Positions 26,374 through 36,494 of a stretch of DNA of 64,000 nucleotides are shown here, piece by piece; position 1 is the stretch's first letter, and every line of letters begins with the position of its first letter. Source of the DNA: Sepiola atlantica (Eukaryota; Mollusca; Cephalopoda; Sepiida; Sepiolidae); NCBI GenBank assembly GCA_963556195.1, contig OY744520.1:3599501-3663500 (forward strand), in the 5' to 3' direction. The position numbers were made by a program, and so were the translations under genes. Below the pieces are notes generated by a model. It was not told where the DNA came from. It saw nothing but the letters and a program-made list of their open reading frames with translations, and made no database searches.

Positions 26374-27370
26374 AGTGGTGCTTTCAAGCAGTCGCATGGG
26401 CTTGGACGCACTTTCTAGATACAGCTTAGAATCACGAGCTTTACTAAACATAATACTTCTGTTAAGTGATATTGGGAATTAGCTTTACATGCGTACACGT
26501 TAAGTTGAAAGGCCGATACTAATTAAATCACCGATATTAAACTACATTGCGCATGATTAGTACACGATGGGTAACCATTTGGGAAAACAAGGTACTGCAT
26601 ATCGTGTGGAGACGATACTTTCCTGTGAAAACTAACGTCGTCAAAAAGGACCGCGAACTGACAACGGAAAATAGCGGTTATTCACTATATAATTCTTTGT
26701 GATTCTGAACGTGAGAATTAGGAACTTGGAGTGCACAACGTACCGTAATTAGATAAGATTACAGGCGGGCATGGGTTGAATTTCAGAATTATTTACATAG
26801 AAATTTGAGATACGGTTCTAATTAAATGAACTCTACACCTCTTAAAACATTCTCCAAATTAGTATCTTAAAAGATTGACAGGAATCATTTTTATACATAC
26901 GCATTTAAATATTTTCTTTTTACAGTTCTCTGTAAACTATCTTCAAGAAGCATGAAATGATATCATTTAAAAGGGGAATAGAATTTGGTAAACCTATCCA
27001 TTGTGTTGATAGAAATATCCTTGCGATTAAATTGCTAGAGATAACTGAAGTTTAGATATTTATTTAACACTTTTGGAAAGATTTCCGTCAAATCGAACGA
27101 GAATTATGGTCTTTTCTATTCCGTGTTTAATAATTGCGTCCGCATCGCAATTCATGTTATAATAAATATATGAAAATACATTAATGTAATAATTTTCTGA
27201 TATCCGGCAATGAATAAAAAATGTGAAAATATAGAAAATCGAATTACAAAAGGCATTATCTCGAAATATAAACTGTCAGCGTTAAGTTCGATTATTCATG
27301 TGCGAAAAAGGGTGATTAAATGCGAGTTACACCGACCCGGCGTTGTCTTAGGGTAATTTTACTTTCATTT

Positions 27371-27375
<5 letters not shown>

Positions 27376-27437
<62 letters not shown>
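27376..27437. repeat. (TA)n(GA)n compound microsatellite
   Basis: TA to 27413, GA to 27437; it precedes the near-intact hammerhead. Confidence 0.97.
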
Positions 27438-27460
27438 ATTTGACCATAAGGAATTTACTT

Positions 27461-27505
27461 CTTGCACTGAAGATTGCGTTAGCATGAAACCTCGATGTAT
27501 GTAGG
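27461..27505 (+). ncRNA. Hammerhead ribozyme, type I, near-intact
   Basis: On the + strand the order is: stem I CTTGCA, core CTGAAGA (fits CTGANGA), stem II TGC-GTTA-GCA flanked by T and T, GAAA, stem III CCTCGATG region, GTA, stem I return TGTAGG. Stem I pairs CTTGCA with TGTAGG over six positions (two G-U). Stem III reads ACCTCGATGT, one change from a perfect palindrome. Predicted cleavage is after A27499. All strictly conserved core bases are present. It lies 24 bp after a (TA)n(GA)n tract. Confidence 0.68.
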
Positions 27506-28239
27506 TGATAAATAATTAATATTTATTCATAAATATATATATATATATATATTCGTCTTAAGTATTTAATCACACAAGCATGTAATCGTTTCCATATGTA
27601 ACACGCAAAAACATATATTTCCGAGACGTGGTATTAGTTTACATACTTATGAATGATGGTATATTAGTTGACTATATATTAGTGTCGATAATTAGCGCAA
27701 TATCTTGAATTCAAAGTAAGCATTTAAAGAAACCAAAAAAGCATACTTAATAATAGTAACTGATATAATATTTGCTTCAAAATAATACAATAAATGATAG
27801 TTAAGCTATATTCGTGTGTTTGGGTTAATTGTTAATAGTTCACAACTTTAGATTATTTTCCTAATTAATATTTATAAAATGTGTATGTTCATAACAAATG
27901 CTTAACTAAACTGTATAAACTCTCAAACCTGCGAATAGATTTTATGAAATGGAAGATCAAAAGCAGAAAAAAACACTTTAAAAGAAATGTAATTGGTGTG
28001 CACTTCCTTTCAGTATCTTAACTGCATCTTGTCATCATTATCTTTCTGACTGTATCCGTGAAGCCTGTATGACAGTCCTATAGATTGAAACATTGAGTCT
28101 GACTCGATTATCTCGTATTGAAACAACTTTATTTTCTTTGTGTAGAAATAAACAGAATATATTATTTTAATATAATATTATTTCGAAGATTGAATTTAAG
28201 CGATTACATTCCCCATAATTTAAGTTTTTTTAAACATAA

Positions 28240-28895
28240 TTCACCCAAAACAAGGCAGGTCGCCACTGTAGACGTAAGGGGCTACTGAGAATTAACGTGT
28301 AGATTTTGAGTGCTATCCTAAGTTTAGACCTCTGCAGCGAGATATCTGTTTACATTAGTTTTAAAACTCTGCATGCCGGTACAATCGAGGAACCAGAGTG
28401 CAGGGAAGGAGTTCCGAAGACTGACAGCAAGAGGAAATAAGCTACTGGAGTAGAAGGTTCTCCGGCATCTGGGGACCATTCACAGTTAATGGATGGAACC
28501 TAGTTTATTGTCGGTTATTTCTAGTGATTTGCGTCGAGGGAGCACTAAAGGAGGTAGTTCATCGGATCACAATCTATTGAAGTATTTGTAAAACAAATTC
28601 AACGTTTAAACATTGCGGAAAGTGTCATGGAGCTTGGTGAATAGTGAGGGTCCTATTAATTTGACAACTTTTTCTTGGACCGTGTCTAAGAGAAAGAGAC
28701 TCGTTGATGATACACCACCCAGATGTGACAACAACACTCCGTACGTGGGCGGATTCTGGCTTTGTAGAGATACAGCATAATGCCAGGTATGAGGAGTTTA
28801 CTAGCACGGTAGACGGAACTCATCTTACCTGCAGCAGTTTTTGCAATGACTTCAATGTATTGTTCAATTCTTGTTACCTATGAGTGTTTGACCCA
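28240..28895 (-). mobile_element. 5'-truncated copy of the same LINE (C-terminal coding part and 3' UTR)
   Basis: On + the copy begins with ACCCAAAACAAGGCAGGTCG and GTAAGGGGCTACTGAGA, the family 3' UTR in reverse. It continues through the equivalent of the last 200 or so codons of the ORF and is lost near 28895, at the position equivalent to NMNWNTY. A T run beside 28225-28231 is the remnant of the A tail. Short open pieces survive (for example 28625-28807 on the minus strand), but they are not in one frame. 5' truncation is the usual product of incomplete reverse transcription. Confidence 0.85.
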
Positions 28896-28929
28896 GTATT
28901 ATTTATTTTTAATACCTTTTTTTTTATTT

Positions 28930-28930
28930 G

Positions 28931-28973
<43 letters not shown>
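28930..28973. repeat. (TA)n microsatellite
   Basis: Follows the truncated LINE copy ending near 28895. Confidence 0.95.
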
Positions 28974-28977
<4 letters not shown>

Positions 28978-29554
28978 AAATACATACTATTTTTAGAGTA
29001 TTAGAACTTATTGCATTTAACTTCTTCAAAACAAAAGTGTGTCTAGGATATGAGGATTTATATGATGGTGGTGTACGTTATCGAAATAAACGTGTAGTGC
29101 ATTTATATCCGTTTCTGATGATTGCAGTTGCTATGTTTGTGATGTGACCGTATCGTTTATTGAAGTGATGTTGTGAGACATAGAACGAGTATATGAACAT
29201 GAATTTGCATGTAAAAACTTTAAGTGTGGATCAGAAATGATATTAATTAATATATTTACAACTAATAAATAATGTACTTTTATAATGAGACCATTAATTG
29301 AAGCCGCTCTACGACGCAGGTCTATTGACAAGTGGTCTCTCAACTGAATACATCGGGCGTAACTCTTCTCAAAATATCTTTCAGGCAAGCTAAACAACAT
29401 TAAATTGAGTAACCTTCATTTAATAAACATATTTGTTTAATGAATCAATCATATCTTTATCTTACTTCCAACGTTTTAGGTTTTTGTTTCTTTGTCTTTT
29501 GTCGTGGTCTGACTTACATCGGCTACGTACACATGTGTATGTTTCTATTGTGAC

Positions 29555-29880
29555 AAGCTTGTGCTGCTAGGGCAAATGATGTGCATTAGTAAACGATCTT
29601 TCCGATTCAATAGAGTTTCAGTCTGTGAACTACCGTTGGTAGCATTTGGGTAAAAGTAGCTCTATATGAATATCTTTAAGATTTCTCGAGTAGTTCTCTC
29701 TCCTTTGAGTTCTAAGAGAGTTCTCGTAAATGTATCAACAACACGCTCGGCTGTCCATTGGATTTAGTGTGAGAAAGTCGAATGCGGATGTGTTTGACAG
29801 TATTCTGTTTAAAGAAATCTGTAAATTTCACTGGAGTGAAAGCAATACCATTGTGAGAGACTTGCAATTTTGATTTTTTT
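29555..29880 (-). pseudogene. Ty3/gypsy-type integrase core fragment, frameshifted
   Basis: Minus-strand translation gives QVSHNGIAFTPVKF, then FFKQNTVKHIR, then SHTKSNGQ. After one frameshift it continues AERVVDTFTRTLLELKGER, then YRAT and, further on, LLNRK. These match the integrase catalytic core of Ty3/gypsy retrotransposons: the SDNG block with the second catalytic Asp, the H-P-x-SNG-xAER block with the catalytic Glu, and the YR-x-T-P block. The second Asp reads His here, so the fragment is inactive on that ground alone. No LTR, RT or gag is seen beside it. Confidence 0.72.
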
Positions 29881-30201
29881 TAATAGGTGATGCGGCTACT
29901 CCTAAAAATAGACGACTTTTAATATAGAACATTTTAAAAATACCACTCTTTAGAAATACAAACTATAAATAAATAAATTAAATAATTTACAAAGTAAAAA
30001 ATAACACGTAAACTATAAATAAATAAACAAATGAAAAATAAATAAAATAAGACAATTAATTAATTACACAAAACAAATATCTGACCCTTGTACTTGCTTC
30101 AGAAAGAGACGTCTTAGCAATGCACCGCTAAACAGTGAATCGAAACGGGAAATCCGCTGTTGTTTTTATTTCGAGACGCTGAATATTATTTATGGGCTAT
30201 A

Positions 30202-30354
<153 letters not shown>

Positions 30355-30479
30355 TTTCGACTGCTTGCTAGATAGCCGCCGTATGAGCTATTTAGATGTT
30401 AATTTACTTCCAATTTCTTGATAATGCGTGGTGGAACATTGGTATGTGCTACTGCCTCAAATATGTCTTTCGTATCGTG

Positions 30480-32495
30480 TTTCAAACCGACAGGAAGCGT
30501 CTCCTCTCATACTGGTGAGTGCAGGTTTTGCTCAACCCGGAATAATCTCACTTGACTCGAGGGCCAAAATATATGTATTTGGAGATTTTAATGCACACCA
30601 CAGTAAGTGGCTTAACATTCTCCAGTTATAAAGACACAACTGGTAACTCGACATATACTCTCCATAGTGCACTCTTTCACATAATGTAACTTTTCAGACT
30701 CGTCTCCCTGATTGTGTGGAGCAGCAAACCTCACTTCCTGACCTGCCATTGACCTCATTGCTCGAGGCTTATGTGTCGAATGCCCATAGCGAGTTTTGGG
30801 AACACCGATCATCTTGTGGTAATGGCTGATAAAATGTTGTCTTAAAATTGATGAACCGTTCCTCTAAACGACAAGATACTACAAGCAGGCTGATTACAGA
30901 GATTACATCATTAACGCCTCATGGAGTGAAAACTTTTCTCTCACTGCTTATGAGTGCGCGAAAGCAGGCATTGAAGCATATGCGCCTATGCAAACATTCT
31001 AGAACAATCCCCACACTAAACAATGGTTCACCTCGAAATGTGAAGTCGCTATTGCAGAAAGGCAGCCAACATTCCGACAATTTGGTCGGCATAATTCAAC
31101 TGCGAAACAACAGGAATTTATAGTGTCCGACAGAATAGTAAGGAAATGATAGGTGAAACAACTAGGTACTCGCGGTTTCTAGAAAATTTTAAATACTGTA
31201 ATGAACAATGGACAATCAACAATTCTCTGCTATCAAACCAAAAACCCAACAAACGAATCCCTCCCTAAATTATCATTGCGGACTGAACCCGTACGTTATC
31301 ACACGGTCATCACCTCGTCTCATGCCAGTGACATCATACAAAACATTGACACATCTAAAGCATGTGGGTCTGATATTATCCAAGTAAATGTAATAAAGAA
31401 ATGCTCTGCTGAAATGGACCATGTCCACTCCTTATTTTACAATCAATGCCTTGCTGGATCTTGCTTCACTGATAGCTGGAAGATTGATTATATGGTTCCA
31501 GTCTTCAAGAATTTCGGAGATATAACTGACTCTCAAAACTATCGCCCAATCAGTATCCTCCCGACTTTCATTAAAACTTAGAACTCATAATAAATCAAGC
31601 GATAGTCCATCATCTCGTAAATGCTAAAGTTCTTTCTAACCAACATTATGAATTAAGGCAAGCACGGTTCACCTCAGATATAAATGCGGTCATTTCTGAA
31701 CGCATATACCATACACTGAACAATGCAGGTGAGACTAGGGAGCCAGCGCTTGATATATCCAAAGCCTTTGACAAAGTCTGGCGTAAAGGACTTCTCATTA
31801 AACTTAATTCACATGATATTACTGCACGAATATTTGATATAATTAGATCCTTCCTTACCAAAAGAAATTTCAGGTTGCCCTCACTGACCATTTATCCGAA
31901 CAACAAGACATAACTGCTAGTGTATCCAGCGCTTTACTTTTTTACCTTTATTGTTCCTTATTTTCATAAACCGCCCTGATAACATTGTGTCGTAGATGGG
32001 TGTATTTGCTGACGACACCACACTCTACTCTCATCATGTGGGAAAACGAACGAGCACATACACGAGACAATGTTTGAATCCTTAAAATGTGACCTGAAGT
32101 CTGTAGTGGAGTGAGGTCATGAATTGATGGTTACATTGAATACTGCTAAGACAAAGCAACATTCCTTCAACAATTACAAAAATAACTCTTCAACCACCGG
32201 TTGCAATAGCAAATAACACCCTACATTAAATTAAACCGTTCAAACTGCTCAGCCTAAAGTTCACAGGTAACATGAATTAGGACACATACACTGAAAATAT
32301 TGCTGGAAAGAAGGTGGGCTCCCTCTACCGTGCTAGTAAATTTCTCACACCTGACATTAACCTATATCTCTACAAAGCCACCAGTCGCCTATGCATGGAA
32401 TGGTGTTGGCACATCTGCGCTGTTACTCTTCGTCAACGTTAAAAAAGAATCGCTAATTTAATAGGTATCTCACTATCCACCAAGCTGTTGATGCG
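30480..32495 (+). mobile_element. Decayed copy of the same LINE, truncated at both ends
   Basis: The match begins in the endonuclease domain: a piece near 30570-30610 reads VFGDFNAHHSKW, matching GDFNAHHRDW of the intact element. An open piece at 31201-31581 contains DTSKACGSDIIQV, FTDSWKIDYMVPVFKN and NYRPISILP. The reverse transcriptase core continues near 31740-31800 (SKAFDKVW) and 32000-32030 (a GVFADDTTLYSHH-like stretch, so the FADD motif survives at sequence level). The match stops near 32495 in the region equivalent to VNLIGPSLSAKL, and no 3' UTR is found. Frameshifts, deletions and stops run throughout. Confidence 0.85.
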
Positions 32496-32776
32496 TGTAT
32501 CTATATATACTGTATAGTTATTAAAATAATGTAGATCTGTTAAACAATGTAAAGTACGTGAAATTACGTGTTTGTAAAAATGTTAAATTATAATCATGTG
32601 TGTAAATGTAAAATATTTAATGACACCTTTAGGGATGTTCAGTTTTGTTAGAGCCATACACATACTCACCATTATACAATATACATGATGTGTTATTCAT
32701 TTAATGATTTCAGATTCAAATAATACCTTTTGTATTATTTATGTGCAATATTTGTTTACATATAAGCTATAAGGTT

Positions 32777-32779
<3 letters not shown>

Positions 32780-32869
<90 letters not shown>
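32780..32869. repeat. (TA)n microsatellite
   Basis: TA with one phase shift at about 32845. Confidence 0.96.
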
Positions 32870-33446
32870 GAAGAAGAATGGAAATGAATTAGAGAAGGCA
32901 CGAGAGGTAGTGAGAGAGGATTCAAAGTTAAATTCCAAGAAGCCACAACTTCAGGTGCGGCGAAAATAGAAAATCCAAAGGTAAAAAGTCCAATAAGAGG
33001 TACGTTCGTGGATGCAGCCTTTTAACGACCTACCTATCTACATCTCATTCTCTCCGCTGGACTTTTCGACACCGGACTTTTTAGCAATAGGACATTTGCT
33101 TGCATTCAAGCAGAGTTTTGCCCTGTATTTCTTTCCCTACAACTTTTATTTTATTTTTTCAAATTTTAAATCTTGGGCTTTGCCAACTTATCTATCCCAG
33201 CGACTTCCTCTGATGATAAGATTTTGATATTTGAAAAGCCTGGCTTAATGAAAATTTAACTTGAATACATTGCCTTTTTTGCTGAATATTCCTTGCTCTG
33301 AGCAATTGAATTGAATTTTGATTTGGCTTTTGCTTCTCTAATTCCTTTCCATTCTTCTTCATATCTACCTGCTCTATCCTGGATATTGAGCTGTATACTC
33401 TTCACAATAGATTTTACCTTTCCTAAAAGTTCGCTTTTAGTACACC

Positions 33447-33696
<250 letters not shown>

Positions 33697-33725
33697 AGAA
33701 AGTAATGAAAATATATTCATACCAG

Positions 33726-33778
33726 TTAAGCTACACAGAGAATTCTGCGTTTTATTCCCGGGAGAATCATCAGGCTAA
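33726..33778 (-). ncRNA. Hammerhead ribozyme-like motif, type I, with long stem III
   Basis: On the minus strand the order is: stem I TTAGC, CTGATGA, stem II TTCTCCCGGGAA, T, AAAAC (GAAA with G changed to A), stem III with CAGA-ATTC-TCTG extended by outer pairs to about seven, GTA, then GCTTAA. Stem I pairs TTAGC with GCTAA if one T is bulged. One catalytic base is changed. It lies 34 bp from a (CA)n(TA)n tract. Confidence 0.58.
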
Positions 33779-33902
33779 TTGCCATAAGTATTTTTCTCAT
33801 AACTTATTACATAGCTCTACTTACGTATCGAGCACTATTAAAGTTAATACTGACAATTTGATACAATAACAAACTTAAATCTCCTCATGAAGTTTTATGA
33901 AC

Positions 33903-33906
<4 letters not shown>

Positions 33907-33970
<64 letters not shown>
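33907..33970. repeat. (TA)n microsatellite
   Basis: Perfect TA. Confidence 0.96.
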
Positions 33971-33974
<4 letters not shown>

Positions 33975-34452
33975 ACGAAAGAAGCAAAATGCCTTCATAA
34001 AAACCATGTGTTAGATGCAGATATTGTCCATTAAAATAAAATAAAAAATAAAAATATTTGTTTTCTTCATCTTGACTTTTTAATGTAATATTTCGCTTGA
34101 TATAACACGCCTCGACAGAGCTTTCGACAAATAAAAGGTATTCACCCTTTTTTCGTAGTAATATTCTCTGGTCTTCTAGAAGTGGCGTCCGATGTTATGT
34201 GGGCTAACGGTGCAAATGTCTCGTTTAAATTGAACTCAAATCGCGCATGGTCGCTGGTAGGTATAAATTTGGGAAAGTCCATCTTTATAAGATAGCAATT
34301 ACAGTAAAAAAAAGACAAAAAGCTAATGTCAAATATGTTTTTCATAACCGAATATTGGAAACCAAATTATGAAATATTTCCCCTTAGAATGTGTATTCGT
34401 TTCATAAATACATATTAATGCAGCGTACCCCTTAAAGCAAATATCGTGAAAC

Positions 34453-34466
34453 AATCTCTCTCTCTC

Positions 34467-34533
<67 letters not shown>
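34453..34533. repeat. (CT)n(TA)n microsatellite
   Basis: CT 34453-34469, TA to 34533. Confidence 0.96.
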
Positions 34534-34535
<2 letters not shown>

Positions 34536-34839
34536 ACATGTCACACACGTGTGAATCAGCATGTTTAGACGTTTAGACCTACTTCATTCTGCGTTGTTTT
34601 AATTAAGTGTTTACAAGACGGGCAACGTTAAACGGTACTCTCGAGCTGACGGGCTTGAAACACTGCATTTATCAACAGCATTTCACTGGATTTCTGTCTA
34701 CCTTCGTGTGTTATGTAATAAGTTATTTCAATTATATGCATCGATGTAAGCGAAGTATAAGCTATATGGTTTTATTGTCGTTAAAATCAAAATAAAGTCG
34801 TTAATGACATTTTTCATAGTTTTTATTTTAACAAAGTTG

Positions 34840-35025
34840 ACCCCAAACAAGGCAGGCCGCCACTCTAGACGTAAGGGGCTACTGAGAACAAAGGGTAAAG
34901 TTTTTTTCAACCTAAATTAGGAGCTGTGCAGCTACATGCCTGTTTACCTTAGTTTTACATTAGTTCATGTCAGTAACGTTAGGAAAGCTGTGAGCAGGAA
35001 GTGAGTTCCAGAGTCCAGCAGCTAT
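34840..35025 (-). mobile_element. Very short 3'-end copy of the same LINE
   Basis: On + the sequence reads ACCCCAAACAAGGCAGGCCG and then GTAAGGGGCTACTGAGAA. It follows the 43-kb element into the last codons (GTGAGTTCCAGAG, CCAGCAGC) and stops near 35025. It is bordered on the left by a T/A-rich stretch that could be the old tail. It contains no complete domain. Confidence 0.8.
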
Positions 35026-35190
35026 CTTTAAAATGTCTCAAATGTGATAAATTTACAGAAATAATAAAAAGGAAACAATAAAAAGAAATCTTAAATCGCG
35101 CAAAGCGTTGTATGGCGTGTATACTTTTCGGCTTACAATCAGCAATAGAGTTTCAAATGTTAAAAATAATTCCGCGAGTAAAACTATGAA

Positions 35191-35257
35191 ATTACTTTAT
35201 ATTACTTTATATTACTTTATATTACTTTATATTACTTTATATTACTTTATATTACTT
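35191..35257 (+). repeat. Perfect 10-bp tandem repeat, about 6.7 copies
   Basis: The unit is ATTACTTTAT with no variation seen. Confidence 0.95.
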
Positions 35258-36062
35258 GTAATGAATTTTAATAAATATTCTAGGGATTAAACATAGTGTA
35301 AATGCATGTGACTTATTCCCTTTTTAGTCTGATGGTCTCTATTAATAGAGTGCATACATAGTTGTACACCGTATTTATTTAGACTTTGTTGTAGCAATAT
35401 TAAAATCTGTCGTAAAAAAGACATTTGCGGCGAAAAGAGTAAACACGTATGTGTTTTGTTTTTAAATGTTCACGTTAAAAAAACGAGTATTTCGAGTCGT
35501 AAAATGTTCATTCATATTACACAATACATTATGTTGAGTTAAAAGTTACAGAAATTCAAAAACATTGTTTAATTAATCAATGAAATTTATTTAAAAATGT
35601 AAAATATGTAACGTATTACATTTATTTTTGTCAACATTAAATCATATTTTATGTCAACGCAGGCACACATAAATATGACGTTGATAACGTTGGTATGTTT
35701 TATATTTTTACATCAACATAATTTCTTTATGAATATAAATTATACTTTTAGTAATGTACATACAATTATGGTACAATTAGTTATTCAAGCATGTGAATGT
35801 TTAAGTTTTTTTAGTGTACTTCTTAAGGAATTGTGTATGCGGTTAAAAGTAAATGGCTCATTTAGCAGACATCTATTGTATACAGACTATTCATAGGCGA
35901 TAGAGCCAAGCTATGCTAATAATTGTATAAGCGATGCCAACCACATTAAATGATTATGTGAAATGTCTTTACGTTTTTTAAATGAAATAATGTTGCGTGA
36001 TATTTTCTGTTCTTATATATCAATGACACACCATTTTTATTTGATAATTTAGAGATAATTTT

Positions 36063-36347
36063 ATGCGGTTGGTTTTCCTAGAAACATCGATGCACAGTTT
36101 TAAGATTGTCATGGTCAATGCCATATTAATCTTTATTACTGTCTATTTTGATGGAATAAATGCGGAATGCCCACACTATCAGTGTCTTGGAACACTAACT
36201 TGTGGATTGTGTGTTGAACGTTTTATTTTTTTGGGGGGGGGTACTTTCATCGTTGTGCCGCCTGATGAGGAGGTGTATTCTCGCACATTGTTCATGATTC
36301 TTTTGGACTGCATTTGTAGTAGCAACCATACTGTGAAAGTTTTTTGA
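36063..36347 (+). CDS. Possible small secreted protein ORF, 94 codons, unrecognised
   Basis: From an internal Met, HSFKIVMVNAILIFITVYF is a plausible signal-peptide hydrophobic core. It is followed by a Cys-containing stretch (AECPHYQCLG, TLTCGLCVE). A run of nine G at about 36232-36240 lies in the frame and encodes Gly, which speaks against a conserved gene. No family is recognised, and no introns or neighbours support it. Chance ORF is the default view. Confidence 0.12.
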   Translation: MRLVFLETSMHSFKIVMVNAILIFITVYFDGINAECPHYQCLGTLTCGLCVERFIFLGGGTFIVVPPDEEVYSRTLFMILLDCICSSNHTVKVF

Positions 36348-36436
36348 ACTACTTTCTTTCTTCTTAGATGGCCTCAAGTAGGGCTACACCACATTGAGTC
36401 TTGTCGGTTGTTGTGGTCCTTATTCCAGATATATAC

Positions 36437-36494
36437 TTCCCCTGATGAACTGCCAAGCAAGAACCTGATTGAGTAGAAAAACACGTGTAGGGAA
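36437..36494 (+). ncRNA. Hammerhead ribozyme-like motif, large stem III region
   Basis: On the + strand the order is: stem I TTCCC, core CTGATGA, stem II TGC-CAA-GCA, GAAC (one A missing from GAAAC), about 22 nt, GTA, and the stem I return GGGAA. Stem I pairs perfectly over five bases. The stem III region is unusually long and only weakly paired, so this could be a chance or decayed motif. Confidence 0.4.

Larger units (their letters stand above)
25955..26445 (-). mobile_element. Second retrozyme-like tandem pair (about 1.4 units, 355-bp period) with two hammerhead motifs
   Basis: Head-to-tail copies begin near 25958 and 26314. Both carry AAGTGTGTTA, CTTACAG, CGTTTC, then a CAAGCGGTCGCAT or CAAGCAGTCGCAT block and AGAATCACGAGC. 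The pair is homologous to the one at 1.2-1.66 kb: the same ribozyme position, the same GCAAGC-GTCGC block and the same AAAAGGGC stretch before the second unit (1493 and 26280). The second unit again ends early, near 26440. The left end touches a (TA)n tract. It is the same element family as the first pair, more diverged. Confidence 0.6.

Noticed and set aside
33210..33250. CTGATGA followed by GAAAAGCC
   Set aside because: No pairing for stem II or stem I and no GTC/GTA at the right place.
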